Positions 1 to 6,875 of a stretch of 9,610 bases of DNA are shown here, one piece after another; position 1 is the first letter of the stretch; every line of letters starts with the position of its first letter. This DNA comes from Candidatus Woesearchaeota archaeon (GTDB taxonomy: Archaea > Nanobdellota > Nanobdellia > Woesearchaeales > GW2011-AR4): positions 1 through 9,610 of the forward strand of contig JACOZO010000030.1 in NCBI GenBank assembly GCA_016181325.1, written 5' to 3'. The position numbers and the translations under genes are program-made. The notes below the pieces were generated by a model, which had not been told where the DNA came from, searched no databases, and saw nothing but the letters and a program-made list of their open reading frames with translations.

Positions 1-258
1 GGAAAGGTGGGAGTCAATGATTATGCCTTTGACTTTCTTATTTTTTTTAATAATAATTATTTCCTTGTTTAATGCCTTATTGAGTTTTTTTGCGTCAATG
101 AGCAATGTCTTTCTTGCACGGTCATAGCCCTCGGAAAGCCCGTATTTCCTGACTATCTTGTTAACATCGGCATACCTGAATCCAGCTTCCTTTGCCAGCC
201 TTATAGATAAGGTAGTCTTGCCGCTTCCAACACTGCCTGTGACTAAAATAACTTTCAT
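1..258 (-). CDS. AK6/Fap7-like adenylate kinase, 5' part (runs off window)
   Basis: The first 86 codons of a P-loop nucleotide kinase are present, starting at the ATG complement at 256-258; the rest lies beyond the left edge. Residues 8-15 form the Walker A loop GSVGSGKT right after the first beta strand (MKVILVT). Residues 80-86 (IIDSHLS) match the position of the substrate-site GHLSH stretch of archaeal AK6 proteins. The spacing between these (DVN at 31-33, then GYD and a short helix) also fits the AK6/Fap7 family, which phosphorylates AMP and, in eukaryotes and archaea, helps mature the small ribosomal subunit with uS11. That role comes from the family. It is transcribed divergently from the YjbQ gene across a 57-bp AT-rich gap. 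Only the N-terminal half is visible, so a related NMP or cytidylate kinase cannot be fully excluded. Confidence 0.85.
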   Translation of the reverse strand, partial: MKVILVTGSVGSGKTTLSIRLAKEAGFRYADVNKIVRKYGLSEGYDRARKTLLIDAKKLNKALNKEIIIIKKNKKVKGIIIDSHLS

Positions 259-279
259 TAAAGCCTTCTTTTCTGCTCA

Positions 280-300
280 ATTTTAAAAAACTTTTTATAC
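280..300. promoter_or_regulatory. Shared AT-rich divergent promoter (TATA-like boxes)
   Basis: Two adjoining TATA-like elements lie between the divergent starts: TTTTAAAAAA at 281-290 and CTTTTTATAC at 291-300. The centre of the first lies about 27 nt before the kinase start at 258, the spacing expected for a leaderless archaeal transcript. On the plus strand the two boxes are about 31 and 20 nt before the ATG at 316, so which one serves the YjbQ gene is unclear. This is inferred from position and composition only. Confidence 0.5.
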
Positions 301-315
301 TCTTAGGGCTTAATC

Positions 316-805
316 ATGATAAACGTGAGGGAAGAGATATCCGTAAAGACGTCAAAAAGGCAGGAAATCATAGACATAACCAGCGCTGTCAATGATACAA
401 TCAAGAGATCAGGGGTAAAGCGTAAAGACGTCAAAAAGGCAGGAAATCATAGACATAACCAGCGCTGTCAATGATACAATCAAGAGATCAGGGGTAAAGG
501 AAGGTATCTGCAATATATTTGCCATGCACGCCACAGCTTCTATAATAGTGAATGAGAATCATGATCCAAATATATGCGTCGATCTAATTGAAGCCCTGAA
601 CAATCTGATACCTTCGGGGATATGGAGGCATGACAAAATGGACGGAAATGCCGATTCTCACATAAAATCCGCGATCTTGGGCCCTGGCGAGACTGTTCCG
701 GTGAAGGACGGTAGGCTTTATCTCGGAAGGTGGCAGTCTGTCATGCTGGCAGAGCTTGACGGGCCCAGGCAGAGGGCAATAGCAGTAACCGTGATAGGTG
801 ATTGA
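316..805 (+). pseudogene. yjbQ: YjbQ/UPF0047 family gene frameshifted by a 79-bp tandem duplication
   Basis: Two reading-frame pieces belong to one UPF0047/YjbQ gene. The ATG at 316 opens MINVREEISVKTSKRQ and reads through to codon 35, then the duplicated 79 bp shifts the frame and a TGA follows at 472-474 (52 residues in all). The rest resumes in another frame; its first usable start is the ATG at 524, giving 93 residues to the TGA at 803-805. Removing one copy of the repeat rebuilds a continuous protein of about 136 residues, the usual family size. The intact part has the family hallmarks: MHATASIIVNEN, GNADSHIKSAILGP, VPVKDGRLYLGRWQ and ELDGPRQR. Members are small trimeric proteins; the bacterial one has been linked to weak thiamine-phosphate synthase activity, and the archaeal role is unclear. 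The 93-residue piece lacks the N-terminal strands, so activity is doubtful. MBF1 starts one base after its stop, suggesting one transcript. Confidence 0.85.
342..499 (+). repeat. Exact 79-bp head-to-tail tandem duplication
   Basis: Positions 342-420 and 421-499 are identical over 79 bp with no spacer. Flanking bases differ on both sides (c341 against g420; c421 against g500), so the unit is exactly 79 bp and the junction shows no microhomology. Because 79 is not a multiple of three, it shifts the YjbQ reading frame. It is either a recent real duplication or an assembly join error. Confidence 0.97.
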
Positions 806-806
806 A

Positions 807-1256
807 ATGGGATGCGACATGTGCGGCAGGCATGGGGACATGTACAATGCCATAATCGAGGATGTTGAGCTTAGCGTGTGCGAGAGCTGCGCCAAGTTCG
901 GCAAGGTCATGGGAAGGAAAAATTCAGAATATATCCCTGAGCGAAGGCCAGCCATGCCGGGCCATCCCGACGAGTCCATCGAGCTCATAGTGGACAACTA
1001 TGCTCAGTTGATCAAGGGCAAAAGGGAGGCAATGGGTCTAACGCAGAAGGAATTTGCGCAAAAGCTCAACGAGAAAGAATCCACGATCCATAAGATTGAG
1101 ACTGGAGGGCTTGAGCCCCCCATGGCCCTTGCCAGGAAGCTTGAAAAGCTCCTCAAGGTAAAGCTGATAGAAGAGCACCAGGAAGTAAGGGGAAAAACAG
1201 AGAAAAGGAAAGAGGAGGGGCTTACACTCGGCGATTTCATAAGCCTGAAAAAATGA
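807..1256 (+). CDS. mbf1: Archaeal MBF1-type transcription factor (zinc ribbon + HTH)
   Basis: This is a 149-residue protein in two parts. Residues 3-28 hold a zinc ribbon with C3-x2-C6 and C25-x2-C28 (CDMC, CESC). Residues about 68-122 are a Cro/XRE-type helix-turn-helix, with LTQKEFAQKLNEKESTIHKI as the recognition part and the MBF1-like GGLEPPMALARKLEKLL after it. A charged Lys/Glu linker and a short tail (LTLGDFISLKK) finish it. MBF1 bridges TBP and activators in eukaryotes; archaeal versions bind the small ribosomal subunit and may act in translation. The ATG at 807 is preferred over the in-frame GTG at 798 because it places the ribbon at the extreme N-terminus, as usual, and has GGTGA at 797-801 as ribosome binding site. 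It follows the YjbQ stop by one base. Its last 20 bp overlap the 3' end of the opposing UbiA gene. Confidence 0.93.
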   Translation: MGCDMCGRHGDMYNAIIEDVELSVCESCAKFGKVMGRKNSEYIPERRPAMPGHPDESIELIVDNYAQLIKGKREAMGLTQKEFAQKLNEKESTIHKIETGGLEPPMALARKLEKLLKVKLIEEHQEVRGKTEKRKEEGLTLGDFISLKK

Positions 1257-1938
1257 CATCCATGCCCTTTGAATATGTGATTAATACAAGCAGAATGCCG
1301 TAGATCAGCAGGCATGCAGCCATTTTTCTGTCAAGAATGAGCAGCTCATGGTATCTTGCCATTTTACTGCCGCTCCCCAGCCCAGACAAATAGGCATTTT
1401 CCGACCTTCTCTTGCCGACAGCAAGGAAGAATGCCAGGAAGAAAGTCCCTGTCAAGAGCCACGGCGACAGCCAGATGCCATTGATCACGCCGCCGGAAAC
1501 CGAGCGAAGCACAAAATTCACCGAAATAAAAATCACATCAAGGAACATCATCCTGCTCATGGCAGCAGAATACATGAATGAAGACAGCAGCAACAGCAAC
1601 ATCACTTCAAGGAAATAATAACCAACCAAAAATGCCATTGATACGGAGATAATGAGCAACAGCAAAAACAAAAGCAGGCCCTGCCCGACTGAAATGCTAC
1701 CTGATGCCAATGGCCTTCTCGATTTCTCGGGATGCACCCTGTCTTTTTTCAGGTCGATAATGTCATTCAGGACATAAGCCGAAGATGATGCCAGGCACAA
1801 TACTACAAAACCTTCAAGCGTTTTCCAGAACATGCCCAAATTAAAAAAATTGCCTGAAAAGAAAAGCGCCAGGAATATCACCAGATTCTTGTAGTACTGG
1901 TGGGGGCGCATCAGCATGACATATCCTGTTATTTTCAT
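1237..1938 (-). CDS. UbiA-family prenyltransferase, DPPR synthase-like, C-terminally short
   Basis: A polytopic membrane protein of 233 residues. The N-terminus LMRPHQYYKNLVIFLALFFSG and the Mg-diphosphate motif N58-D-x2-D62-x3-D66 with HPEKSRRP (69-76) are those of decaprenyl-phosphate phosphoribosyltransferase-like UbiA proteins. The second Asp region (D134 in FLDVIF), then SPWLLTGTFFLAFFLAVGKRR (158-178), also fit. Family members transfer 5-phosphoribose from PRPP to a polyprenyl phosphate, making a lipid-linked pentose donor. Usual length is about 280-300 residues; this protein stops after the helix at about 206-222, so the last two helices seem to be missing. The stop lies inside the opposing MBF1 gene. 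The start at 1938 follows the GT4 stop by one base, with GGTG as ribosome binding site, so it is the last gene of the GT39-GT4-UbiA operon. The family call is firm; the substrate and present activity are inference. Confidence 0.85.
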   Translation of the reverse strand: MKITGYVMLMRPHQYYKNLVIFLALFFSGNFFNLGMFWKTLEGFVVLCLASSSAYVLNDIIDLKKDRVHPEKSRRPLASGSISVGQGLLLFLLLLIISVSMAFLVGYYFLEVMLLLLLSSFMYSAAMSRMMFLDVIFISVNFVLRSVSGGVINGIWLSPWLLTGTFFLAFFLAVGKRRSENAYLSGLGSGSKMARYHELLILDRKMAACLLIYGILLVLITYSKGMDVIFSGL

Positions 1939-1939
1939 C

Positions 1940-3088
1940 TTACACCTTTGATTTGCTGAATATCCGATTATAAGCTGAGATTATGCCCTGCTGGCCAAAT
2001 ACATCCTTGAGCTTATCCCTGCTCATGACGAAAGATTTGCGGTTTTTGAGCACATTTGCAACAGCTCCTGCCAATGCTTCTGCGTCATTCGGCTTTATGA
2101 CAATCCCCATCCCGGTCATCTTTACCGGCATCCTGACTCCCGGCAGGTCCGTGGCAATGACTGGGGTGCCGCAAAGCATCGATTCGGCCTGGACAATCCC
2201 GAATGCCTCAAGCCTGTCTATGCTGGGCAGCATCAAGACATCAAGGGCAGAGTAAAATGAAGGCAGATCATTATAGCCTACCAGTCCCGGCAGGATTGCC
2301 TTGTCTTCAAGAGCGGAAATCTTATCCCTGATTTTCGGATAAATGCTGCCGCCTGCTATACTCTTGCAATCCCCCGCAAGCATGAGCCTGCAGCTCGGAT
2401 ATTGCCTTAGGATTTGCGGCATTGCCTTCAGGATGACAGGAATGCCCTTCTCAAAAACAAACCTTCCTATGAAACCTATTGTCGGCGCTTCATTGTCAAT
2501 TCCAAATTTTCTTTTCGATTCTGCCTTGTCCAACGGCCTGAAATGCCCAAAGTCTATGAATGGCAATGCGTAATCTGTCTTGCTTCTATAATTCTTCAGC
2601 ACCTTTGAGCTTGCAGCATAGTCTTCCGTATAAGTGACTATTTTACTGGAGCGCCTTGCGCATATGCCTGCCAGCCTGTAATACACCCACTCTATGAGCT
2701 TTTCAATGGGGTTTCCATTGAGCGTCAAGTCGCAGTGGTAAGTTGTCACGAGCTTGTTTTTCTTTACCAGCAGCGACAGAATGCCTGCCTCGAACATTGG
2801 CAGGTGGATGTTCACAAAATCAAACTTCCGTGAAAGCATTGCGCCCCTTAAGGCAAAAAACGGCGATACAACCCCTTTGCTCAGCCTGAACAGCACGGGA
2901 TTCCTTATCACCTGCACCCCGTTGACGGTTTCCCTGGATTTTAAGGATTTATCATGCCAGGAAGTGAATACAGTCACGCTATGGCCTTCTTCTACCAGCT
3001 TTTCCGCCAGCCTCCTTGCATATTCCGTAACCCCGCTGCAATACGGGTGGTAGTAGGCCAAAATCATCAATATTTTCCTTCTTTCCAT
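1940..3088 (-). CDS. GT4 family (group 1) glycosyltransferase
   Basis: A full-length 382-residue GT-B fold retaining glycosyltransferase. The N-terminal domain starts with KILMILAYYHPYCSGVTEYA (5-24), the usual beta-1 strand and loop (normally GGVTEY; here SGVTEY). The C-terminal domain starts at about 203 with IGFIGRFVFEKGI, and the donor site carries the E-x7-E motif at E294 and E302 (EAFGIVQAE), followed by CGTPVIATDLPG. No membrane segment is obvious, so it should act at the cytoplasmic face on a nucleotide-sugar donor; the sugar cannot be read. The start at 3088 is preferred over the ATG at 3067 because it keeps the whole first strand and has GGTG five bases upstream. It overlaps the end of the upstream GT39 gene by 22 bp and is followed after one base by the UbiA gene, so the three are probably co-translated and act in one pathway. 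Confidence 0.93.
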   Translation of the reverse strand: MERRKILMILAYYHPYCSGVTEYARRLAEKLVEEGHSVTVFTSWHDKSLKSRETVNGVQVIRNPVLFRLSKGVVSPFFALRGAMLSRKFDFVNIHLPMFEAGILSLLVKKNKLVTTYHCDLTLNGNPIEKLIEWVYYRLAGICARRSSKIVTYTEDYAASSKVLKNYRSKTDYALPFIDFGHFRPLDKAESKRKFGIDNEAPTIGFIGRFVFEKGIPVILKAMPQILRQYPSCRLMLAGDCKSIAGGSIYPKIRDKISALEDKAILPGLVGYNDLPSFYSALDVLMLPSIDRLEAFGIVQAESMLCGTPVIATDLPGVRMPVKMTGMGIVIKPNDAEALAGAVANVLKNRKSFVMSRDKLKDVFGQQGIISAYNRIFSKSKV

Positions 3089-4554
3089 TTTAACACCATA
3101 TAATCACACCCATTAATAGTTGCTTGTTTGTAGATATAAAACCTGGATTTGATATCTCCAATCATCGCTTTCTTATTCCATTCACATGAAGACTCTGGCT
3201 GGATACATGGAATTTCGCAGGCATTGACAAAGACGAACTGGATGCCGTCGTCTATCTTTGCCAGGAGAAGATTTATTTTTTCTTCATCAAATACCGGATA
3301 ATAAATTTTCTCGTCAATTTTTATGTCATGGAATGCGGAAGGGAACGGGTCTGAGGACCATACTTTGCCTGTTACTTTCTCGCTGCCAAGGAATTCATAG
3401 AAATCATGATTATAATCATTCGAATTTAGCCATCCATAATCCTTGTTCAAGATTTTTATGGAAACAATCAATTGCAAAATTATTAATAACAGCAATGCAA
3501 CTGCCAGAATATATCTTCTTTTCCTGTTTTTGCCGCTGATGCTTTTGCAGCACTCATGCAGCCCAAAAGCTGAGAAAACCAGGATGTAAGGGATAAAAAC
3601 CAAGGAATAGCGCATGTCCTTGCAGTGGAGCAAAAATGAAAAATACAAGAGAGGTGCAAGACTGAGCAATAATACTGAAATATTGCTTCTGAAATTCCCC
3701 TTATTAAACATATAAAATATCCCCGCCAGATAAAAGACAGAAATTAGGCTGCCGACCAGCATGTTATTCATGTAAAAATCCTTTCCGGCAGGGCATGAGG
3801 CATTTCCGGCAACGGACTTTATTAGGGAGTCAGCGTTCAATAACGGGGAAATCGGGTTGCCGTAAACAACAAGATTAACGATGAAATATGGCAGCAATAT
3901 TATGGCAAATCCTATACAAAAAAACAAAATTCTTTCCTTAAATTTTTTACAATAAAACGGCACTAAAATAAATAATAATGGAACAAACAGCAATGCCGTG
4001 AATTTAGCGAGTATTGCCAGCGAAATAAAAATTCCTGAGGACAATGTTTTGCCCCTGGCAACAAAATAAAATGACAGCAAAACCAAAAACCCCGCCAAAA
4101 TGTCCGTTATTATGATGTCGCTGTACGCAATAAACGGCGGGAATAATGCCAGCATTAAGGCTGCAAAAAACCCGACAAACCTGTTGCAGACGGCCTTGGC
4201 AGCCAGGTACAGGACAACAAGATACGCAATGCTCACAATCAAAACAAAAATCTTCCCTGCCATTACAGGATCAAGCCCAGTCTTCCACATAATGCCCAAG
4301 GCTATGGGCAGCAAAACCGGCCTGGAATCCTCAAACAATCCTAAATCTCCATCGGAAAAAATATATTTCCCCATGCCTATGTAGACGGCAGAATCCCACC
4401 ACAAGGCATTTGACATGAAACTCAGTTTCAATGCAAGAAACAGGATTACCACAGCAAGTATTGCTGTCTTGTCAGTCAATGCAGAGCTTCGCACCACAAT
4501 CCCCCATAAGAGTAATCCGATGCCTTTTATAAACTTATGACAATGATGATTCAT
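3067..4554 (-). CDS. GT39/PMT-type membrane glycosyltransferase (GT-C fold)
   Basis: A membrane protein of about 495 residues. After the first helix (about 29-45) comes the acidic loop ALWWDSAVYIGMGKYI with D54, typical of the catalytic first outer loop in PMT/ArnT enzymes, followed by EDSRPVLLPIALG (75-87). Eight or more further hydrophobic helices follow to about residue 375, then a soluble C-terminal domain with five cysteines that may lie outside the cell. GT-C enzymes of this kind use polyprenyl-phosphate-linked sugars, which fits a lipid-sugar enzyme (UbiA) in the same operon. The start is uncertain. The frame is open to an ATG at 4614, but that lies inside the divergent epimerase gene and is unlikely. 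ATG 4554 is used here; a GTG at 4497, close behind a TATA-like box at 4525-4533, would also leave a normal N-terminus. The gene is visibly more AT-rich than its neighbours. Acceptor and donor are unknown. Confidence 0.85.
   Translation of the reverse strand: MNHHCHKFIKGIGLLLWGIVVRSSALTDKTAILAVVILFLALKLSFMSNALWWDSAVYIGMGKYIFSDGDLGLFEDSRPVLLPIALGIMWKTGLDPVMAGKIFVLIVSIAYLVVLYLAAKAVCNRFVGFFAALMLALFPPFIAYSDIIITDILAGFLVLLSFYFVARGKTLSSGIFISLAILAKFTALLFVPLLFILVPFYCKKFKERILFFCIGFAIILLPYFIVNLVVYGNPISPLLNADSLIKSVAGNASCPAGKDFYMNNMLVGSLISVFYLAGIFYMFNKGNFRSNISVLLLSLAPLLYFSFLLHCKDMRYSLVFIPYILVFSAFGLHECCKSISGKNRKRRYILAVALLLLIILQLIVSIKILNKDYGWLNSNDYNHDFYEFLGSEKVTGKVWSSDPFPSAFHDIKIDEKIYYPVFDEEKINLLLAKIDDGIQFVFVNACEIPCIQPESSCEWNKKAMIGDIKSRFYIYKQATINGCDYMVLKWKEGKY
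4525..4533 (-). promoter_or_regulatory. TATA-like box for the GT39-GT4-UbiA operon
   Basis: On the minus strand the sequence reads TTTATAAAA. A transcript start about 26 nt downstream would fall near 4503, just before an in-frame GTG at 4497. If this box is used, the GT39 gene starts there rather than at 4554. A second TATA-like sequence (minus strand of 4567-4577) lies only about 18 nt before 4554, too near for that ATG. Confidence 0.4.
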
Positions 4555-4566
4555 GTTTTGGGAAAA

Positions 4567-4577
4567 CTTTATAAAAG
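4567..4577 (+). promoter_or_regulatory. TATA box of the epimerase gene, leaderless spacing
   Basis: CTTTATAAAAG, preceded by a purine-rich GGAAAA that could serve as BRE, is centred 26 nt before the ATG at 4598. This is the classical archaeal distance to the transcript start, so the mRNA probably begins at or next to the start codon. It also supports 4598 over the longer open frame from 4553. Confidence 0.65.
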
Positions 4578-4597
4578 TAATTCCGAGCCTTGCTCCA

Positions 4598-5524
4598 ATG
4601 AAAGTTCTTGTCACAGGGGGCGCTGGATTTGTGGGTAGCCATGTTGCTGAGTTCTATGCGAAAAAAGGCCATGATGTAATCGTGTTTGACAACCTTTCAA
4701 GGGCAAAACTACTCAATAAGAACATTCCTTCAAAAGAATACAACCTCGATTACCTTAAGAAATTCAGCAATATAATGCCCATAAAAGGGGATATAAGGGA
4801 TGCAAGCTCAATCGAATCTGCGGCAAAGGGGCAAGATGCAATAATCCATACTGCCTCACAGACTGCAGTGACTTCTTCAGTCAAAGATCCAAGGACGGAT
4901 TTTGAAGTCAATGCAGCAGGCACGTTCAATGTAATGGAAGCTGCAAGGAAAAATGATGTCAAGTGCATCGTCTACTGCTCGACAAACAAGGTCTACGGGG
5001 AGAAAGTCAATTCCGTAAATGTAACTGAGGGTGAATCACGCTACGAATTCGAGAAGGGCTTTGAGAAAGGCATACCTGAATCTTTCGGCATTGACCTGTG
5101 CAGCCACACGCCCTACGGCTGCTCAAAGCTTGCAGGAGATATGTATGCGCAGGATTACGCCAGAACCTACGGCATAAAGACAGGGGTGTTCAGGATGAGC
5201 ACCATCTATGGGGCAAGGCAATTTGCTGTCGAGGACCAGGGATGGTTTGACAGCTTCATATCCGGCAGGATTGCGCACGGAGTATATAACATGGGCGGCG
5301 GACCTGAAAATTCAATCTCGATCCTGGAGCTTATTGAGATGCTCGGGAAAATCACAGGAAGAAAAATTGAGCTGTCATTCGGGGAATGGCGGCCAAGCGA
5401 CCAGCGCGTCTATATTTCTGACATCAGAAAAGCCGTGAAAGAGCTGAAATGGAAGCCTCAAATAAGCATTGGAGAAGGCGTCAATAAAGTGCTTGACTAC
5501 TGCGGAAATGAACGTGCATTATGA
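4598..5524 (+). CDS. NAD-dependent epimerase, CDP-paratose/tyvelose 2-epimerase-like, with internal deletion
   Basis: An extended SDR protein of 308 residues. The NAD-binding GGAGFVG is at 7-13, with D31 ending beta-2. The catalytic set is present: S128-T129 (CSTNKVYG) and Y173-x3-K177 (YGCSK). The SHTPYGCSK, YGARQF, VEDQGWF and FGEWRPSDQRVYISDIRKA stretches point to CDP-paratose 2-epimerase (tyvelose epimerase) relatives, which flip C2 of a CDP-sugar through an NAD-linked keto step. Relatives have about 340-350 residues. Here the protein jumps from EDQGWFDSFISGRI (212-225) to AHGVYNMGGGPENS, losing about 45 residues that normally include the IYGDGKQVRD and VDDL region, part of the sugar-nucleotide site. 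The frame is kept across the gap. ATG 4598 is chosen for the standard MKVLVTGG start and its TATA spacing. The last 6 bp overlap the convergent GT2 gene. The family is clear; activity and exact substrate are doubtful. Confidence 0.85.
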   Translation: MKVLVTGGAGFVGSHVAEFYAKKGHDVIVFDNLSRAKLLNKNIPSKEYNLDYLKKFSNIMPIKGDIRDASSIESAAKGQDAIIHTASQTAVTSSVKDPRTDFEVNAAGTFNVMEAARKNDVKCIVYCSTNKVYGEKVNSVNVTEGESRYEFEKGFEKGIPESFGIDLCSHTPYGCSKLAGDMYAQDYARTYGIKTGVFRMSTIYGARQFAVEDQGWFDSFISGRIAHGVYNMGGGPENSISILELIEMLGKITGRKIELSFGEWRPSDQRVYISDIRKAVKELKWKPQISIGEGVNKVLDYCGNERAL

Positions 5525-6874
5525 TGATTGGATTGCTTCAAGGTTTCCCTTCTTGTTGAGCATGTACCATCTCATGGGCCGGTTAAGCATGACATTGAAT
5601 ATGCCCATATTGACATAGTAAGTGACTATCAGCCCGTAGCTGAACGATGAAGCCATCATAGAAGGGATGCCCCTACTGTTCCTGTTCTTGACAAGGGCCA
5701 CCACGCTCGCAAACAGCAGGCCGCTTGTTAGTATTATATTCCTGCCCAATTCTGAAAAAAACTTTCCTAAATCTATCGGTCCCGGAGGGTGCGTTATGAA
5801 GCTCAAAAATCCTGTTGAGAACAGGAAAAGCAGCAATATTGCCATGCAATAGCCGCTGGCCACAAAGACGAGGTTTATCTTGTCCCCGATTCCGAGCTTC
5901 CTGCTCATCACTATGTCGCGCCAGTGCTCCTTGTAGGCGCTTATGACGCCATACGCCCATCTCATCTGCTGCCTGTAAAGGTCTTTTGGGACAAAAGGCA
6001 CTTCGCTTTGGCACTCCAGATCCTCAAGGTATTCTATCTTGTGCCCGTTTTTCATGAGCCTTAATGAAAACTCGATATCTTCTGTCAGGCTGCCGTTCTG
6101 CCAGCCTCCCAGCCTCACAAGGTCAGACTTTCTGACAGCTTCAGCAGAGCCGCCGATGAATGAAAACTCCTTTTTGCGGCTTATGAAAGGCAGCGTGATT
6201 TGATGGAAGCATGCCCCAATAGTCGAGCCGAGTGTAGAAATCATGTTTTGATTCTGATTCCTGAATTTCCATCTTGCCTGCACAGCTGAAATATCCGGAT
6301 TGGAAATGAACGGGGCGGCAATCCTCCTTAAGAAATCGCTCTCAGGGGTGAAGTCAGAGTCGAATATTACCAGTATTTCGCCTTTGGAATGATTCAGCAT
6401 ATTGTTGAGATTGCCTGCTTTATACCCCTGATTGCTGCCCCTTCTGACAACTTTGACCAGGCTGCTGGTATTTGCAAATTCATCAAGCTTCCCTGAAATT
6501 TCCCTGTCAGTGCTGTCATCCCCTATGATGATTTCATACCTGTCTTTTGGATAGTCAAATTCCATGCAGTTCTCAGCGCACTTTATCGCGACCAATTCGT
6601 TGTAAGTGGGAATCTGCACGCTGACAAACGGCGCCTTCTTTTCGTCAAACTCGTACTTTCTCGGCTTTTTTCTTCCAAAGAGCGAATGGAATGCAGCCAG
6701 ATAGTAAAGCGCGGAAACAAACACCGCAATCACAAGGAAGAATTGGAACATATTATCAAAGATAATGTGGAGGAAATCAAGCACCTGCCTCCCCATCGCA
6801 TTGTACTCAGTTGTACCCGTGCTGAGGTAATCTCCCACATGGGTCAAAAAGTATACGATTTCTGTCAATTCCAT
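5519..6874 (-). CDS. Membrane GT2 glycosyltransferase, cellulose-synthase-like
   Basis: A 451-residue processive-type GT2 enzyme. A membrane helix at about 42-65 precedes a cytoplasmic GT-A domain with VSVQIPTYNE (84-93), D119-D120-STD, D172-S-D174, T264-E-D266 and Q302-Q-M-R305-W306. This D, DxD, TED, QxxRW set is that of cellulose and related polysaccharide synthases. Three or four helices follow at about 333-355, 374-391 and 402-425. Such enzymes make a beta-linked chain from a UDP or GDP sugar and pass it through their own membrane channel; the sugar here is not evident. The start at 6874 lies one base after the stop of the upstream GT2 gene, without a clear ribosome binding site, so the two are probably translationally coupled. 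Its 3' end overlaps the convergent epimerase gene by 6 bp. Confidence 0.93.
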   Translation of the reverse strand: MELTEIVYFLTHVGDYLSTGTTEYNAMGRQVLDFLHIIFDNMFQFFLVIAVFVSALYYLAAFHSLFGRKKPRKYEFDEKKAPFVSVQIPTYNELVAIKCAENCMEFDYPKDRYEIIIGDDSTDREISGKLDEFANTSSLVKVVRRGSNQGYKAGNLNNMLNHSKGEILVIFDSDFTPESDFLRRIAAPFISNPDISAVQARWKFRNQNQNMISTLGSTIGACFHQITLPFISRKKEFSFIGGSAEAVRKSDLVRLGGWQNGSLTEDIEFSLRLMKNGHKIEYLEDLECQSEVPFVPKDLYRQQMRWAYGVISAYKEHWRDIVMSRKLGIGDKINLVFVASGYCMAILLLFLFSTGFLSFITHPPGPIDLGKFFSELGRNIILTSGLLFASVVALVKNRNSRGIPSMMASSFSYGLIVTYYVNMGIFNVMLNRPMRWYMLNKKGNLEAIQSS

Positions 6875-6875
6875 T

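Noticed and set aside
584..997. 137-residue open frame on the minus strand
   Set aside because: It is antisense to the YjbQ and MBF1 genes, whose proteins match known families; its translation has no recognisable domain and no promoter or ribosome binding site.
4553..4597. Longer N-terminus for the epimerase from ATG 4553
   Set aside because: The added 15 residues precede the standard Rossmann start MKVLVTGG, and the TATA box would fall inside the coding region.
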